From positions 372,001 through 436,000 of the forward strand of contig NZ_BMUI01000002.1 of the NCBI RefSeq assembly GCF_014650115.1: a DNA stretch of 64,000 bases, in the 5' to 3' direction. The notes beneath the pieces were generated by a model that worked only from the letters and a program-made list of their open reading frames with translations, was not told the DNA's origin and did no database searches. The position numbers and the translations under genes are program-made. Positions within the stretch are counted from its first letter, which is position 1. Each line of letters opens with the position of its first letter. This DNA comes from Streptomyces olivaceoviridis. GTDB lineage: Bacteria; Actinomycetota; Actinomycetes; Streptomycetales; Streptomycetaceae. Below are positions 1 to 9,282 of this stretch, piece after piece.

Positions 1-2192
1 GGGGCGGGCCAGAGAGCGCCGGGTCCCTCGTAGCCCTGTTCGGCCGCCGCGTGCAGGGTCCAGTGCGGGTCGTACAGGTGCGGCCGGGCCAGCGCGCACA
101 GGTCGACGCGGCCCGCCAGGATCAGCGAGTTGACGTCGTCCCACGAGGAGATCGCGCCGACCGCGATCACCGGGACGCGGACCTCCTGCCGGATCCGGTC
201 GGCGAACGGGGTCTGGTACGACCGCCCGAACTCCGGCCGCTCCTCGGCCACCACCTGCCCGGTCGAGACGTCGATGGCGTCGGCGCCGTGCACGGCGAAG
301 GCGCGGGCGATCTCGACGGCGTCCTCGGCGGTCGTGCCGCCGTCCGCCCAGTCGGTCGCCGAGATCCGGACGGTCATCGGCCGCTCGGCCGGCCACACCG
401 CGCGGACGGCGTCGAAGACCTCCAGCGGGAACCGCAGCCGCTTGTCCAGGGAGCCGCCGTAGGCGTCGGTGCGGTGGTTGGTGAGCGGGGAGAGGAAGCC
501 GGAGAGCAGATAGCCGTGGGCGCAGTGCAGTTCGAGCAGGTCGAAGCCGGCCCGGGCGGCCCGCCAGGCGGCTGCCGCGAACTGCTCGCGGATGTCGGTG
601 AGCTGGGCGCGGGAGAGTTGGCGCGGGATCTGGCTGCCCGGCTTGTACGGCAGCGGGGAGGGGGCGAGGACGGGCCAGTTGCCGCTGGGCAGCGGCTCGT
701 CGATGCCCTCCCACATCAGCTTCGTGGAGCCCTTGCGGCCGGAGTGCCCGAGCTGTACGCCGATCGCGGCGCCCGGGGCCTGGCGGTGCACGAAGTCGGT
801 GACGCGCCGCCACGCCTCGGCCTGCCGCCCGGCGTAGAGGCCGGCGCAGCCGGGGGTGATCCGGCCCTCCTCGCTGACGCACGCCATCTCGGTCATCACG
901 AGGCCGGCCCCGCCGAGGGCCCGTGCGCCCAGGTGGACGAGGTGGAAGTCGCCGGGGACCCCGTCGGTGGCGGAGTACATGTCCATCGGTGAGACGACGA
1001 CCCGGTTGCGCAGGGTCAGGCCGCGCAGCCGGAACGGCGTGAACATCGGGGGCGTGCCGGGCGGGCAGCCGAACTCGCGCTCCACGGCCGCGGTGAAGCG
1101 GGCGTCGCGCAGCCGGAGGTTGTCGTGGGTGACCCGGCGGCTGCGGGTGAGCAGGTTGAAGGCGAACTGGCGGGGCGGCTGGCCCAGGTACAGCCGCAGG
1201 TTCTCGAACCACTCCAGGCTGGCCCGGGCGGCCCGCTGGGTGGAGGCGACGACCGGCTTGCGCTCCTCCTCGTAGGCCGCCAGCGCGCCGGGCACGTCCG
1301 GCTGTTCCGTCAGGCAGGCGGCCAGGGCGAGGGCGTCCTCGACGGCGAGCTTGGTGCCGGAGCCGATGGAGAAGTGGGCGGTGTGGGCGGCGTCGCCGAG
1401 GAGGACGACGTTGCCGTGCGACCAGCGGTCGTTGACCACGGTACGGAAGGTGGTCCAGGCGGACTTGTTGGAGCGCAGGGGGCGTCCGCCGAGCGCGTCG
1501 GCGAAGACCTTGGCGCAGCGTTCGACGGACTCCTGGGGGGTGAGTGCGTCGTATCCCGCCGCCCGCCAGACCTCCTCGCGCATCTCGATGATGACGGTGG
1601 ACGAATCCGCCGCGTAGGGGTAGCCGTGCAGTTGCATCACGCCGTGTTCGGTCTCGGCGATCTCGAAGCGGAAGGCGTCGAAGGGGAAGTCGGCGGCGAG
1701 CCAGATGTAGCGGCAGCGGTGTTCGGTCACCTGGGGGCGGAACACGGTCGAGTAGGTCTCGCGGGTGGTGCTGTGGACACCGTCGGCGGCGATGACGAGG
1801 TCGTGGTCCTCCGAGAGCCGGTCGACGGGCGGCGCCTCGGTGGAGAACCGCAGTTCCACGCCCAGGGAGCGGCAGCGGGTGTGCAGGATCTCCAGCAGCC
1901 GGTGCCGGCCGAGCGCGGCGAATCCGTGGCCGCCGGAGCGGTGCCGTATGCCGCGGCGCACGATGTCGATGTCGTCCCAGCGCACGAAGTCGCGCCGCAG
2001 GGCTTCGTAGACGACGGGGTCGGCGTGTTCGATGCCGCCGAGGGTCTCGTCGGAGAGGACCACGCCGAAGCCGAAGGTCTCATCGGGGGCGTTGCGTTCC
2101 CAGACGGTGACGTGGCGGGCGGGGTCGAGGCGTTTCAGCAGGGCGGCGGCGTAGAGGCCACCGGGGCCTCCGCCGATGATCGCCACGCGCAC
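1..2192 (-). CDS. Bifunctional salicylyl-CoA 5-hydroxylase / OYE-like oxidoreductase (3' end cut by window edge)
   Basis: The visible ~730 residues join two domains. The N-terminal half is an FAD-dependent aromatic hydroxylase: a GGGPGG dinucleotide-binding loop lies at residues 6-11 and a GDAAHTAHFSIGSG flavin motif near residue 260. From about residue 390 there is an old-yellow-enzyme type TIM barrel with VVVSPMDMYSA near its start, VQLGHSGRKGS and ELHCAHGYLLSGFLSP. This order is that of the bifunctional salicylyl-CoA 5-hydroxylase/oxidoreductase family, which hydroxylates salicylyl-CoA on the way to gentisyl-CoA; the exact substrate is inferred. The GTG start is six bases after the stop of the upstream enoyl-CoA hydratase gene, with a GGGAGGTGAGG ribosome site, so the two genes form an operon. 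The gene runs off the left edge, probably with few codons missing, since the family is about 760-790 residues. Confidence 0.88.
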   Translation of the reverse strand, partial: MRVAIIGGGPGGLYAAALLKRLDPARHVTVWERNAPDETFGFGVVLSDETLGGIEHADPVVYEALRRDFVRWDDIDIVRRGIRHRSGGHGFAALGRHRLLEILHTRCRSLGVELRFSTEAPPVDRLSEDHDLVIAADGVHSTTRETYSTVFRPQVTEHRCRYIWLAADFPFDAFRFEIAETEHGVMQLHGYPYAADSSTVIIEMREEVWRAAGYDALTPQESVERCAKVFADALGGRPLRSNKSAWTTFRTVVNDRWSHGNVVLLGDAAHTAHFSIGSGTKLAVEDALALAACLTEQPDVPGALAAYEEERKPVVASTQRAARASLEWFENLRLYLGQPPRQFAFNLLTRSRRVTHDNLRLRDARFTAAVEREFGCPPGTPPMFTPFRLRGLTLRNRVVVSPMDMYSATDGVPGDFHLVHLGARALGGAGLVMTEMACVSEEGRITPGCAGLYAGRQAEAWRRVTDFVHRQAPGAAIGVQLGHSGRKGSTKLMWEGIDEPLPSGNWPVLAPSPLPYKPGSQIPRQLSRAQLTDIREQFAAAAWRAARAGFDLLELHCAHGYLLSGFLSPLTNHRTDAYGGSLDKRLRFPLEVFDAVRAVWPAERPMTVRISATDWADGGTTAEDAVEIARAFAVHGADAIDVSTGQVVAEERPEFGRSYQTPFADRIRQEVRVPVIAVGAISSWDDVNSLILAGRVDLCALARPHLYDPHWTLHAAAEQGYEGPGALWPA

Positions 2193-2198
2193 CGGACC

Positions 2199-3026
2199 TC
2201 ACCTCCCCCGCCACTTCGGCGGGCGCTTCTCCGTGAAGGCCGCGTGGAACTCCGCGTAGTCCTCGCCGTTCATCAGCAGGGCCTGGGTCGAGGCGTCCAG
2301 TTCCACCGCCGCCGCCAGGGGCATGTCGAGCTCGGCCGTGAGCAGCGCCTTGGTCTGGGCGTGGGCGAGGGCCGGGCCGTCGGCGAGGCGGCGGGCCAGC
2401 CCGGCGGCCGTCTCGTCCGCCCGGCCCTCCTCCGCCAGCTCGCTGATCAGGCCGATGCGCTCGGCCTCGGGGGCCCGCACCGGCTCGCCCAGCATCAGCA
2501 GGCGGGTGGCGTGGCCGAGGCCGACGACCCGGGGCAGCAGGTAGGCCGCGCCCATGTCGCCGCCGGACAGGCCGACCCGGGTGAAGAGGAAGGCGAAGCG
2601 GGCCGAGGGGTCCGCGATCCGGAAGTCGGCCGCCAGGGCGAGGACCGCGCCCGCGCCGGCCGCCACGCCGTGCACCGCCGCGATCACCGGGAACGGGCAT
2701 TCGCGGATCGCCCGGACGACCTGGCCGGTCATCCGGTTGAAGTCGAGCAGCTGGGCCGTGTCCATGGCCAGCGTGGCGCCGATGATCTCGTCCACGTCGC
2801 CGCCGGAGCAGAAGCCGCGGCCCTCGCCGGCCAGGACGAGGGCGCGCACCGAGCGCTCCCGGGACAGCTCGGCGAGCAGGTCGCGCAGGTCGGCGTAGGC
2901 GCCGAAGGTGAGCGCGTTGAGTTTGTCGGGGCGGGCGAGGGTGACGGTGGCCACCCCGTCGGCGATCCCGACCCGCAGGTGGGCCCAGTCGGCGGTGCGG
3001 GGGGCGGAGCCGGTGAAGGGACTCAT
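2199..3026 (-). CDS. Enoyl-CoA hydratase/isomerase family protein
   Basis: This 275-residue crotonase-fold protein has the LNALTFGAY substrate-entry region, the first oxyanion-hole segment GEGRGFCSGGDVDEI (about residues 68-82) and the second HGVAAGAGAVLALAADFRI (about 120-138). It ends in FTEKRPPKWRGR, a tail seen in hydratases of ring-CoA catabolism. It is the first gene of an operon with the salicylyl-CoA hydroxylase downstream (7-base step), so it probably acts on a CoA-bound aromatic or ring-cleavage intermediate. It could also be a general acyl-CoA hydratase. ATG start. Confidence 0.9.
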   Translation of the reverse strand: MSPFTGSAPRTADWAHLRVGIADGVATVTLARPDKLNALTFGAYADLRDLLAELSRERSVRALVLAGEGRGFCSGGDVDEIIGATLAMDTAQLLDFNRMTGQVVRAIRECPFPVIAAVHGVAAGAGAVLALAADFRIADPSARFAFLFTRVGLSGGDMGAAYLLPRVVGLGHATRLLMLGEPVRAPEAERIGLISELAEEGRADETAAGLARRLADGPALAHAQTKALLTAELDMPLAAAVELDASTQALLMNGEDYAEFHAAFTEKRPPKWRGR

Positions 3027-3091
3027 GACGTGCGGCCTCCTAGCGCGGCGGTGCCGTACGTTGCTCTACCCCATGAAGTTATCACCTGTTT

Positions 3092-3105
3092 GTGACTGTC
3101 GTCAC
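3092..3105. promoter_or_regulatory. Perfect inverted repeat GTGAC-N4-GTCAC upstream of the CoA-catabolism operon
   Basis: The sequence GTGACTGTCGTCAC forms a 5-base dyad about 65 bases upstream of the hydratase start, inside the 322-base gap (3027-3348) between that gene and the divergent HATPase gene. The gap is locally A/T-richer (GATAAC- and TAGAGC-like hexamers on the minus strand), as expected of a promoter. A regulator binding here would control the catabolic operon, but the regulator gene is not visible. The rest of the gap shows nothing else clear. Confidence 0.35.
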
Positions 3106-3348
3106 CAGGGCGCGACATCGGCGCCGCCTGCCCGCCGACACGCCTGCCGCGGATGGCCGGATCCCATCGCATCGGTCACCGGTTGTCGACAGCGCCGTAA
3201 CAGTGCGGACGCGCGGGCGAGGCGGGCCGTTCACCTGGGTAGGCCGCCTGGTGCCGGGGCCCGAGGGGGTCCCGGACGAAGCCCGGCGACGGCCTTGGAT
3301 GGCCGGGCCCGTACCATTCGTACAGTCGAAAGCAGGACAGCCTGCTCC

Positions 3349-3801
3349 ATGAACGGACTCGCCTTGCACGAACGCCCCGCCGAATCGGCCTCCTGGCGCA
3401 TCGCGCTGCCGCACACCGCAGCGGCGGTGCCCGTGGCGCGTGCCCTGGTGCGCACGGCCCTCACCGAGGTGGAGCACGTGGCCGACTGCGACACGGCGGA
3501 ACTGCTCACGGCCGAGCTGGTGGCCAACGCGGTGGAGCACACCGCCGGGCGCGGCCCGATAGAGCTGGTGGTGGAGCTGGCGCCGACCGGTTGCCAGGTC
3601 GAGGTGCACGACCCGGACCCGGCGCCGCCCGGGCACCTGACCCAGCCCGTGATCGAGGAGCCCGACGTCTGGCAGGAGGGCGGGCGCGGGCTGCTGCTGA
3701 TCCGCGCCCTCAGCTCGTCCTGCGGGCACCGCCCCACCCCGTCGGGCAAGGCGGTGTGGTTCAGACTGCCTGTGATTCCCGCTCAGCGCCGGCCGGCGTG
3801 A
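3349..3801 (+). CDS. ATP-binding (HATPase_c, RsbW/anti-sigma-like) regulatory protein
   Basis: This 150-residue protein is a stand-alone GHKL ATPase of the type abundant in Streptomyces. It shows the N-box LLTAELVANAVEHT (about residues 49-62) and a G-rich box EGGRGLLLIRALS (about 110-122), followed by a short C-terminal strand region. There is no sensor or phosphotransfer domain, so it is likely an anti-sigma/serine-kinase-like partner-switching protein whose partner is not encoded nearby. The ATG start was chosen because the protein then begins with a family-typical short leader. Its last 41 bases overlap the 3' end of the convergent permease gene. Confidence 0.85.
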   Translation: MNGLALHERPAESASWRIALPHTAAAVPVARALVRTALTEVEHVADCDTAELLTAELVANAVEHTAGRGPIELVVELAPTGCQVEVHDPDPAPPGHLTQPVIEEPDVWQEGGRGLLLIRALSSSCGHRPTPSGKAVWFRLPVIPAQRRPA

Positions 3802-5206
3802 CCTCGGCGGCCGGCCGCGCCAGCGTGGAGTGCCGGCGGCCGTAGACGCCGTAGACCAGCAGGCCCACCGCGAGGAACACGGCGAACTGGAGCCAGGTCC
3901 GCCAGCCCGTCTCGTACATCAGGTACAGGCAGAAGGCGACGCCGAGCAGCGGGGCCACCGGGTACAGCGGCACCCGGAAGCTGCGGGCGAGGCCCGGTTC
4001 GCGCCGGCGCAGGGCGATCACCACGATGTTGACGACGGCCATGATGGCGAGCGTGCCGATGGTGCACAGGTTCATCACGGCGTCCAGGGAGGCGAAGGCC
4101 GCCGGGAGCGCGAAGACCACCGCGACGATCAGGGTGCCGGCGACCGGTGTGGAGGTCTTCGGGCTGACCTTCTCGAAGACCCGCGGGATCAGGCCGTCCC
4201 GGGACATCGACATCAGGATGCGGGTCTGGCCGTACATCACGGCGAGGACCACGGAGGCGATGGCGACGACCGCGCCGAAGGCGATGACACCGCCGCCGAC
4301 GGTGGAGCCGGTGACCTCGTTGACGACGTAGGAGAGGGCGGCGGGGTGCCCGGCGACCCGGTCGCCGCCGATGGCGCCGATCGCCGCGAGCGCGACCGCG
4401 CAGTACAGCAGGGTCACCAGGCCCATGCACACCATGATCGCGACCGGGATGTCCCGGCGGGGGTTCTTCGCCTCCTCGCCGGCGGTGGTGATCGCGTCGA
4501 AGCCGATGTAGGAGAAGAACGCGGCGGTGGTGCCCGCGCCGATGCCGCCGAGGCCGGCCGGGGAGAACGGGGTGAGGTTGCCGTCCTTGAAGGCGCTGTA
4601 GCCGATGGCGCAGAAGGCGAGGAGGATCGCGAGCTTCACGGCGGCCATGGCCGCGGTGGCCCGGGCGCTCTCCCGCACCCCGCGCACCAGCAGCACGGAG
4701 GCCATGGCGATGACGAGCACGGCGGGGAGGTTGACGAGGCCGCCGTCGCCGGGGCCGGCGGACAGGGCGGCCGGAAGCTGGAGGCCGGTGAGACTGTGCA
4801 GCAGTTCGTTGACGTACTCGCTCCAGCCGACCGCGACGGCCGAGATGGAGATGCCGTACTCCAGCAGCAGGCACCAGCCGACCAGGAAGGCGGTGGACTC
4901 GCCGAGGCCCGCGTAGGCGAAGGAGTACGAGGAGCCGGAGACCGGGATGGCGCCGCCCAGCTCCGCGAAGGAGAAGGCGGTGAAGACGCAGGTCAGCGCG
5001 GCGAGGACGAAGGAGATGACGACGGCGGGACCGGCCTGGGCGACGGAGTCGGAGAGACCGACGAAGATGCCGGTGCCGACGATGGCGCCGACCCCGAAGC
5101 AGATGAGCTGGAAGAGGCCCATGGTGCGCTTCAGGCCGTGTCCCTCGCGGTCGGCTCCGGATTCGGCGACGAGCAGGTGCGGGGACTTGATGCGGGGAGC
5201 GGGCAT
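3761..5206 (-). CDS. APC-family amino-acid permease
   Basis: The 481-residue product is a membrane protein with about 12 hydrophobic segments. It has the first-helix motif GVGAIVGTGIFVGLS and the AELGGAIPVSGSSYSFAYA segment of amino acid-polyamine-organocation transporters of the cationic amino-acid (CAT/YfnA) type. It lies 110 bases downstream of ornithine carbamoyltransferase and on the same strand as arginine deiminase, so arginine or ornithine is a reasonable substrate guess. The start (MPAPRIKS) was picked because everything upstream in frame looks non-coding. The 3' end overlaps the convergent HATPase gene. Confidence 0.88.
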   Translation of the reverse strand: MPAPRIKSPHLLVAESGADREGHGLKRTMGLFQLICFGVGAIVGTGIFVGLSDSVAQAGPAVVISFVLAALTCVFTAFSFAELGGAIPVSGSSYSFAYAGLGESTAFLVGWCLLLEYGISISAVAVGWSEYVNELLHSLTGLQLPAALSAGPGDGGLVNLPAVLVIAMASVLLVRGVRESARATAAMAAVKLAILLAFCAIGYSAFKDGNLTPFSPAGLGGIGAGTTAAFFSYIGFDAITTAGEEAKNPRRDIPVAIMVCMGLVTLLYCAVALAAIGAIGGDRVAGHPAALSYVVNEVTGSTVGGGVIAFGAVVAIASVVLAVMYGQTRILMSMSRDGLIPRVFEKVSPKTSTPVAGTLIVAVVFALPAAFASLDAVMNLCTIGTLAIMAVVNIVVIALRRREPGLARSFRVPLYPVAPLLGVAFCLYLMYETGWRTWLQFAVFLAVGLLVYGVYGRRHSTLARPAAEVTPAGAERESQAV

Positions 5207-5316
5207 GCGGGTGGTGCTCGTTTCTGGTGGTGCGGGCGCCCGTCGTAGGGGCGCGGCGTCGGCTCCGAGAAGGGGTGGCTCGGGCCGCCGGTCAGGATAA
5301 GGCCTGGTGAGGCGGG

Positions 5317-6339
5317 TCAGGCAAGGATGTCCCGGCCGAGGGTTGCGACCAGCACGGCCTTGATGGTGTGCAGGCGGTTCTCGGCCTCGTCGAAGACGAT
5401 CGAGTGGGCGGACTCGAAGACCTCGTCCGTCACCTCCAGCGACGCCAGGCCGTGGGTCTCGTGGATCCGCTGCCCCACGGTGGTGCCGAGGTCGTGGAAG
5501 GCCGGCAGGCAGTGCAGGAACTTCACGTCCGGGTTGCCGGTGGCGTGGAGCACGTCCATGGTCACGGCGTAGGGGGCGAGGGCCGTGATCCGCTCGTCCC
5601 ACACCTCCTTGGGCTCCCCCATGGAGACCCAGACGTCGGTGGCGACGAAGTCCGCGCCCAGGACGCCCTCGGCGATGTCCTCGGTGAGGGTGACGCGGGC
5701 ACCGCTGGTCTCGGCGAGCGCGCGGGCGCGCTCGATGATCTCCGGGGCGGGCCAGTAGGACTTCGGGGCGACGATCCGTACGTCCATGCCGAGCAGGGCG
5801 CCGGTGACCAGGTAGGAGTTGCCCATGTTGAAGCGGGCGTCGCCGAGGTAGGCGAAGGCGATCTTCCGCAGCGGCTTGGCGCTGTGCTCGGTCATGGTGA
5901 GCACGTCGGCGAGCATCTGGGTGGGGTGCCAGTCGTCGGTGAGGCCGTTGTAGACGGGCACGCCGGCGTACGCGGCCATCTCCTCGATCTTGGCCTGGCT
6001 GTCGCCCCGGTACTCGATGCCGTCGAACATCCGGCCCAGCACGCGCGCGGTGTCCTTGACCGACTCCTTGTGCCCGATCTGCGAGCCCGAGGGGTCGAGG
6101 TAGGTCGTGTGGGCGCCCTGGTCGGCGGCGGCGACCTCGAACGCGCAGCGGGTGCGCGTCGAGGTCTTCTCGAAGATCAGCGCGATGTTCCTGCCCCGCA
6201 GGTACGGCGTCTCGGTCCCGGCCTTCTTGGCGGCCTTCAGCTCGGCGGCCAGCTCGACCAGGCCGCGGAACTCCTCCTCGGTGAAGTCGAGCTCCTTGAG
6301 GAAGTGGCGGCCGGCGAGGGCGGTCGGGACTGTCGCCAT
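5317..6339 (-). CDS. argF: Ornithine carbamoyltransferase
   Basis: The 340-residue cytoplasmic enzyme interconverts ornithine plus carbamoyl phosphate with citrulline. The carbamoyl-phosphate site [11 protein letters not shown] (about residues 60-70), the [12 protein letters not shown] motif (about 142-153) and the ornithine-binding [10 protein letters not shown] (about 274-283) are intact and length is normal. Its position 89 bases downstream of arginine deiminase and next to a permease suggests a catabolic (arcB-like) role in arginine use. The biosynthetic role (argF) is equally compatible with the sequence. No carbamate kinase gene is present in the window. Confidence 0.95.
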   Translation of the reverse strand: MATVPTALAGRHFLKELDFTEEEFRGLVELAAELKAAKKAGTETPYLRGRNIALIFEKTSTRTRCAFEVAAADQGAHTTYLDPSGSQIGHKESVKDTARVLGRMFDGIEYRGDSQAKIEEMAAYAGVPVYNGLTDDWHPTQMLADVLTMTEHSAKPLRKIAFAYLGDARFNMGNSYLVTGALLGMDVRIVAPKSYWPAPEIIERARALAETSGARVTLTEDIAEGVLGADFVATDVWVSMGEPKEVWDERITALAPYAVTMDVLHATGNPDVKFLHCLPAFHDLGTTVGQRIHETHGLASLEVTDEVFESAHSIVFDEAENRLHTIKAVLVATLGRDILA

Positions 6340-6428
6340 GGGGGGCGCTCCAGATGTATGACTACAGGGGACTCTGGAAGTCTATACGATCCTTCACATT
6401 TCTATGCGGTCCACCTCGCTGTGCGATC
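6340..6428 (-). promoter_or_regulatory. A/T-rich intergenic region, probable argF promoter/operator
   Basis: The 89 bases between the arginine deiminase stop and the argF start contain a clearly A/T-richer stretch. Read on the minus strand it has GCATAGAAATGTG and CGTATAGACTTC about 15 bases apart. This looks like a promoter and possibly an ArgR-type operator, but I could not fit it confidently to the ARG-box consensus. A CTGGAGC ribosome site precedes the argF ATG. Confidence 0.3.
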
Positions 6429-7652
6429 TCATACGGGGTCCCGCTCCACCGGACAGCTCATGCACCGGGGGCCGCCCCGGCCCCTGCCCAGCTCGCTGCC
6501 CGGGATCTCGATCACCTCGATGCCCTGCTTGCGCAGATGCGTGTTGGTGGTGGAGTTGCGTTCGTAGGCGACGACGACCCCGGGCTCGACGGCGAGGACG
6601 TTGCAGCCGTCGTCCCACTGCTCGCGTTCGGCCGCGTGCACGTCCTGTGTGGCGGTCAGCACCCGGATCTCCCCGAGGCCGAGCGCGGCGGCGATCGCGC
6701 GGTGCATGTGCTCCGGCGGATGGTCGGTGACCTTCAGCTCGCGTTCGCCGACGCCCGGTTCGATGGTGTACGACCGGAGCATGCCGAGGCCGGCGTACTG
6801 GGTGAAGGTGTCGCCGTCGACCATGGTCATCACCGTGTCGAGGTGCATGAAGGCGCGCCGCTTGGGCATGTCGAGCGCGACGATCGTGCGCGCGGAACCG
6901 GCCGCGAACAGCTTGTGCGCCAGCATCTCCACGGCCTGCGGGGTGGTGCGCTCGCTCATGCCGATCAGCACGGCGCCGTTGCCGATCACCAGCACGTCGC
7001 CGCCCTCGATGGTGGAGGGGTAGTCGGCCTGCCCCCGGGACCACACGTGGAACGTTTCGTCTCGGAACAGCGGGTGGTGGCGGTAGATCGCCTCGAAGTG
7101 GACGGTCTCCCGTTGCCGGGCGGGCCAGCGCATGGCGTTGATGGAGACGCCGTCGTAGATCCACGCCGAGGTGTCGCGGGTGAAGAGGTGGTTGGGCAGC
7201 GGGCGGAGCAGGAAGTCGTCCAGTTCCATGACGTGGAAGCGGACCGAGGCCGGTTCCGCGTGCTCCGCCAGGAACTCCCGCTTGGTCATGCCGCCGACCA
7301 GGGCCTCGGCCAGCTCGCCCGGGGTCATCCGGTCGAAGGCGGCGCGCAGGTGGTCGGTGGCGAGGGGGCCGTACTCCTTCTCGTCGAAGACCCGGTCCAG
7401 GACGAGCGCGCGGGCCTCGGGGAGCGCCAGGGTCTCGGCGAGCAGGTCCCCGAAGAGGTGCACCTCGACCCCACGGTCGCGCAGGACGTCGGCGAAGCCG
7501 TCGTGCTCGGCGCGCGCCCGGCGCACCCAGAGCACGTCGTCGAAGAGCAGGGCGTCCTTGTTGCTGGGGGTGAGCCTCTTGAGCTCCAGATCCGGCCGGT
7601 GCAGGATGACGCGGCGCAGCCGCCCGGCCTCGGAGTCGACATGGAATCCCAT
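6429..7652 (-). CDS. arcA: Arginine deiminase
   Basis: The 407-residue enzyme hydrolyses arginine to citrulline and ammonia, the first step of the ADI pathway. Signature elements are [42 protein letters not shown] and the C-terminal [10 protein letters not shown] with the catalytic cysteine (first Cys of CMSC). The ATG (MGFHVDSE) has a GGATGGAGG ribosome site just upstream; longer in-frame starts have no support. It lies upstream of argF and the amino-acid permease on the same strand, forming an arginine-use group. Confidence 0.96.
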   Translation of the reverse strand: MGFHVDSEAGRLRRVILHRPDLELKRLTPSNKDALLFDDVLWVRRARAEHDGFADVLRDRGVEVHLFGDLLAETLALPEARALVLDRVFDEKEYGPLATDHLRAAFDRMTPGELAEALVGGMTKREFLAEHAEPASVRFHVMELDDFLLRPLPNHLFTRDTSAWIYDGVSINAMRWPARQRETVHFEAIYRHHPLFRDETFHVWSRGQADYPSTIEGGDVLVIGNGAVLIGMSERTTPQAVEMLAHKLFAAGSARTIVALDMPKRRAFMHLDTVMTMVDGDTFTQYAGLGMLRSYTIEPGVGERELKVTDHPPEHMHRAIAAALGLGEIRVLTATQDVHAAEREQWDDGCNVLAVEPGVVVAYERNSTTNTHLRKQGIEVIEIPGSELGRGRGGPRCMSCPVERDPV

Positions 7653-7696
7653 GCCTCCATCCTGACCACCGGGGCCCCGCTTCACCCTCTGCTCGG

Positions 7697-7788
7697 CGGT
7701 TTCCGCGCCCGCCGGTTTCCGCGCCCGGCGGCGGCCGGCGCTCCGGCGGAAGCGTTCCGGAAGCGGACGGTGACTGTCGGCGGAAGCG
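7697..7788. repeat. Clustered short repeats: CGGTTTCCGCGCCCG twice and CGGAAGCG three times
   Basis: In the 167-base gap between the SARP-macro gene and arginine deiminase, the 15-mer CGGTTTCCGCGCCCG occurs at 7697-7711 and again at 7713-7727. The 8-mer CGGAAGCG occurs at 7747, 7758 and 7781, i.e. steps of 11 and 23 bases. The two sets are partly complementary and could fold, so an intrinsic terminator for the SARP-macro gene is possible. The 11-base periodicity is also what SARP regulators recognise upstream of target promoters, here that of arginine deiminase. Confidence 0.45.
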
Positions 7789-7819
7789 GCTGCGGAGCTT
7801 TGCTGGGGGCGTGAACAGC

Positions 7820-9208
7820 TCAGACCGTGCCGGCGGGCGGGAGTACCGGGCCCCGCTCGTCCGCGTCGCGCAGGAACGCCTCGGCCGCCGAGAGGTCGGT
7901 CCGCCCCAGCTCCTCGTCCCGGACGACGATCCGCAGCTCGGGGCAGACGGCCGGGTCCTGGCGCAGGCTCTCGGTGAAGGTCTCGACGATCAGCGACAGC
8001 AGCTGGGTGTGGTCGAGTTCGACGATGCGGGACAGGCCGGCGCCGATGAGCGGTATCGCCACCGGTCTGAACAGGCCGTGCAGGGCGACCGACGGCCACA
8101 GGCGCTCCAGGCTCAGCCGCAGGTCGGCCGGGGCGGACCGGGCGCGCAGGTCGTTGCCCAGCCGGGAGTAGGCGAGGGCGAAGACCCGGCGGTTGCCCAC
8201 GGGGACCGGCACGGCCGTGCCGATCGGGTAGCGGGTGCGCCGGCCGCGCGGCTTGGCCCGGACGCTCTCGGTGGCCAGCGGGGTGACCTCCCTGAGCCCG
8301 CGGCGCAGCTGGTCGTCCAGCAACCGGTGCCGGCCCTCGAAGAGACGGTCGACGAGCTGCCCCTGCACGCTCTCCCGGCTGATGACGATGTCGTCGGTGG
8401 AGGTGTCGAAGGTGTCGGAGAACCCCACGACCAGGTTGGCGTCCTCCTGGTCGAACAGGTCGCCGCGCACCACGACGACGTCGACCCGCAGCCCGCGCAG
8501 GGTGTGGCGCAGCAGTTCGTCGCCGTGCCGCTCGCGCAGCCGGGCGTTCAGACGGGCGAGGGCGGCGGCGGCCTCCGGGTCGTCCGGGCGTTCCCGGGCG
8601 GTCTGCTCGGCCACCGGCAGGGCGAGGTCGTAACGGCCCAGCGCGGTGTGGCCGGCGATCAGTTCCCGCAGCGCGGTCTCCCTGAGCTGGGTCAGCCGAC
8701 GGACCGGGGCGCGCGCGAACTCCTCGTCCCGCACCTCGGTCAGCGGCCGGCCGCGCCACAGCCGCAGGGCGTCGGTGAGCAGCCGGACGGCGGAGGCCGG
8801 TGCCGCGCGCAGCGCGTCGCCCACCAGGCGGGTGAAGGCGGCGCTGTCCAGCTCGTCGTCGGCGAGGTCGAGCCGGTAGGTGCTCTCGGCGCCGCGCGCG
8901 GTCGGCAGCCGGCCGGTGCGCACGATCCGGGCGCCGTGTCCGGGGCCGGCCCGGTCGAACGCGCGCCGCAGCTCCAGGATCCGTTTCTGCACCTCGTTGC
9001 GGTTGCGCAGGTCCTGGTGCGGCAGTTCCACGGTCGGCTGCCAGACGTCCTCGTACAGCCGGCGCGCGGTGACGGCCTCGCCGTCGGCGGCGACCAGCCG
9101 GAGCAGCAGCCGGGCGGTGAGCGGGGTGAGGCGTACGGCGGCGCCGTTCACGTCCAGCCGGACGGGGCCCAGAACGCTCACCCGTATGCACGGTGCACGG
9201 GTCTGCAC
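7820..9208 (-). CDS. SARP-like transcriptional regulator fused to a ThsA-type macro domain
   Basis: The 462-residue product starts with an OmpR/PhoB-like winged helix (about residues 8-118: [15 protein letters not shown], then [27 protein letters not shown]). A bacterial transcriptional activator (BTAD) helical region follows (about 120-235), as in SARP regulators. Where most SARPs end or carry an ATPase, this one continues into a domain (about 238-440) with [35 protein letters not shown] and PLIGAGLSR. The same motifs occur in the neighbouring two-TM protein and match the macro domain of Thoeris ThsA (former DUF6430). I infer a transcription factor gated by an ADP-ribose-derived ligand. The GTG start (VQTRAPC) has a GGAGGGGGCGAGG site; the gene is divergent from the 2TM-macro gene with only 74 bases between. 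Confidence 0.8.
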   Translation of the reverse strand: MQTRAPCIRVSVLGPVRLDVNGAAVRLTPLTARLLLRLVAADGEAVTARRLYEDVWQPTVELPHQDLRNRNEVQKRILELRRAFDRAGPGHGARIVRTGRLPTARGAESTYRLDLADDELDSAAFTRLVGDALRAAPASAVRLLTDALRLWRGRPLTEVRDEEFARAPVRRLTQLRETALRELIAGHTALGRYDLALPVAEQTARERPDDPEAAAALARLNARLRERHGDELLRHTLRGLRVDVVVVRGDLFDQEDANLVVGFSDTFDTSTDDIVISRESVQGQLVDRLFEGRHRLLDDQLRRGLREVTPLATESVRAKPRGRRTRYPIGTAVPVPVGNRRVFALAYSRLGNDLRARSAPADLRLSLERLWPSVALHGLFRPVAIPLIGAGLSRIVELDHTQLLSLIVETFTESLRQDPAVCPELRIVVRDEELGRTDLSAAEAFLRDADERGPVLPPAGTV

Positions 9209-9282
9209 GCGCCTCGCCCCCTCCGCCGCGTGACGTCCCGTCGACAGTGCCGTCAGCGTACCAAGGTGGCCTGGAGGGAAGC

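Noticed and set aside
1125..3095. Plus-strand open frame of ~650 codons across the hydroxylase and hydratase genes
   Set aside because: It is antisense to two genes with clear catalytic motifs and itself shows no recognisable domain.
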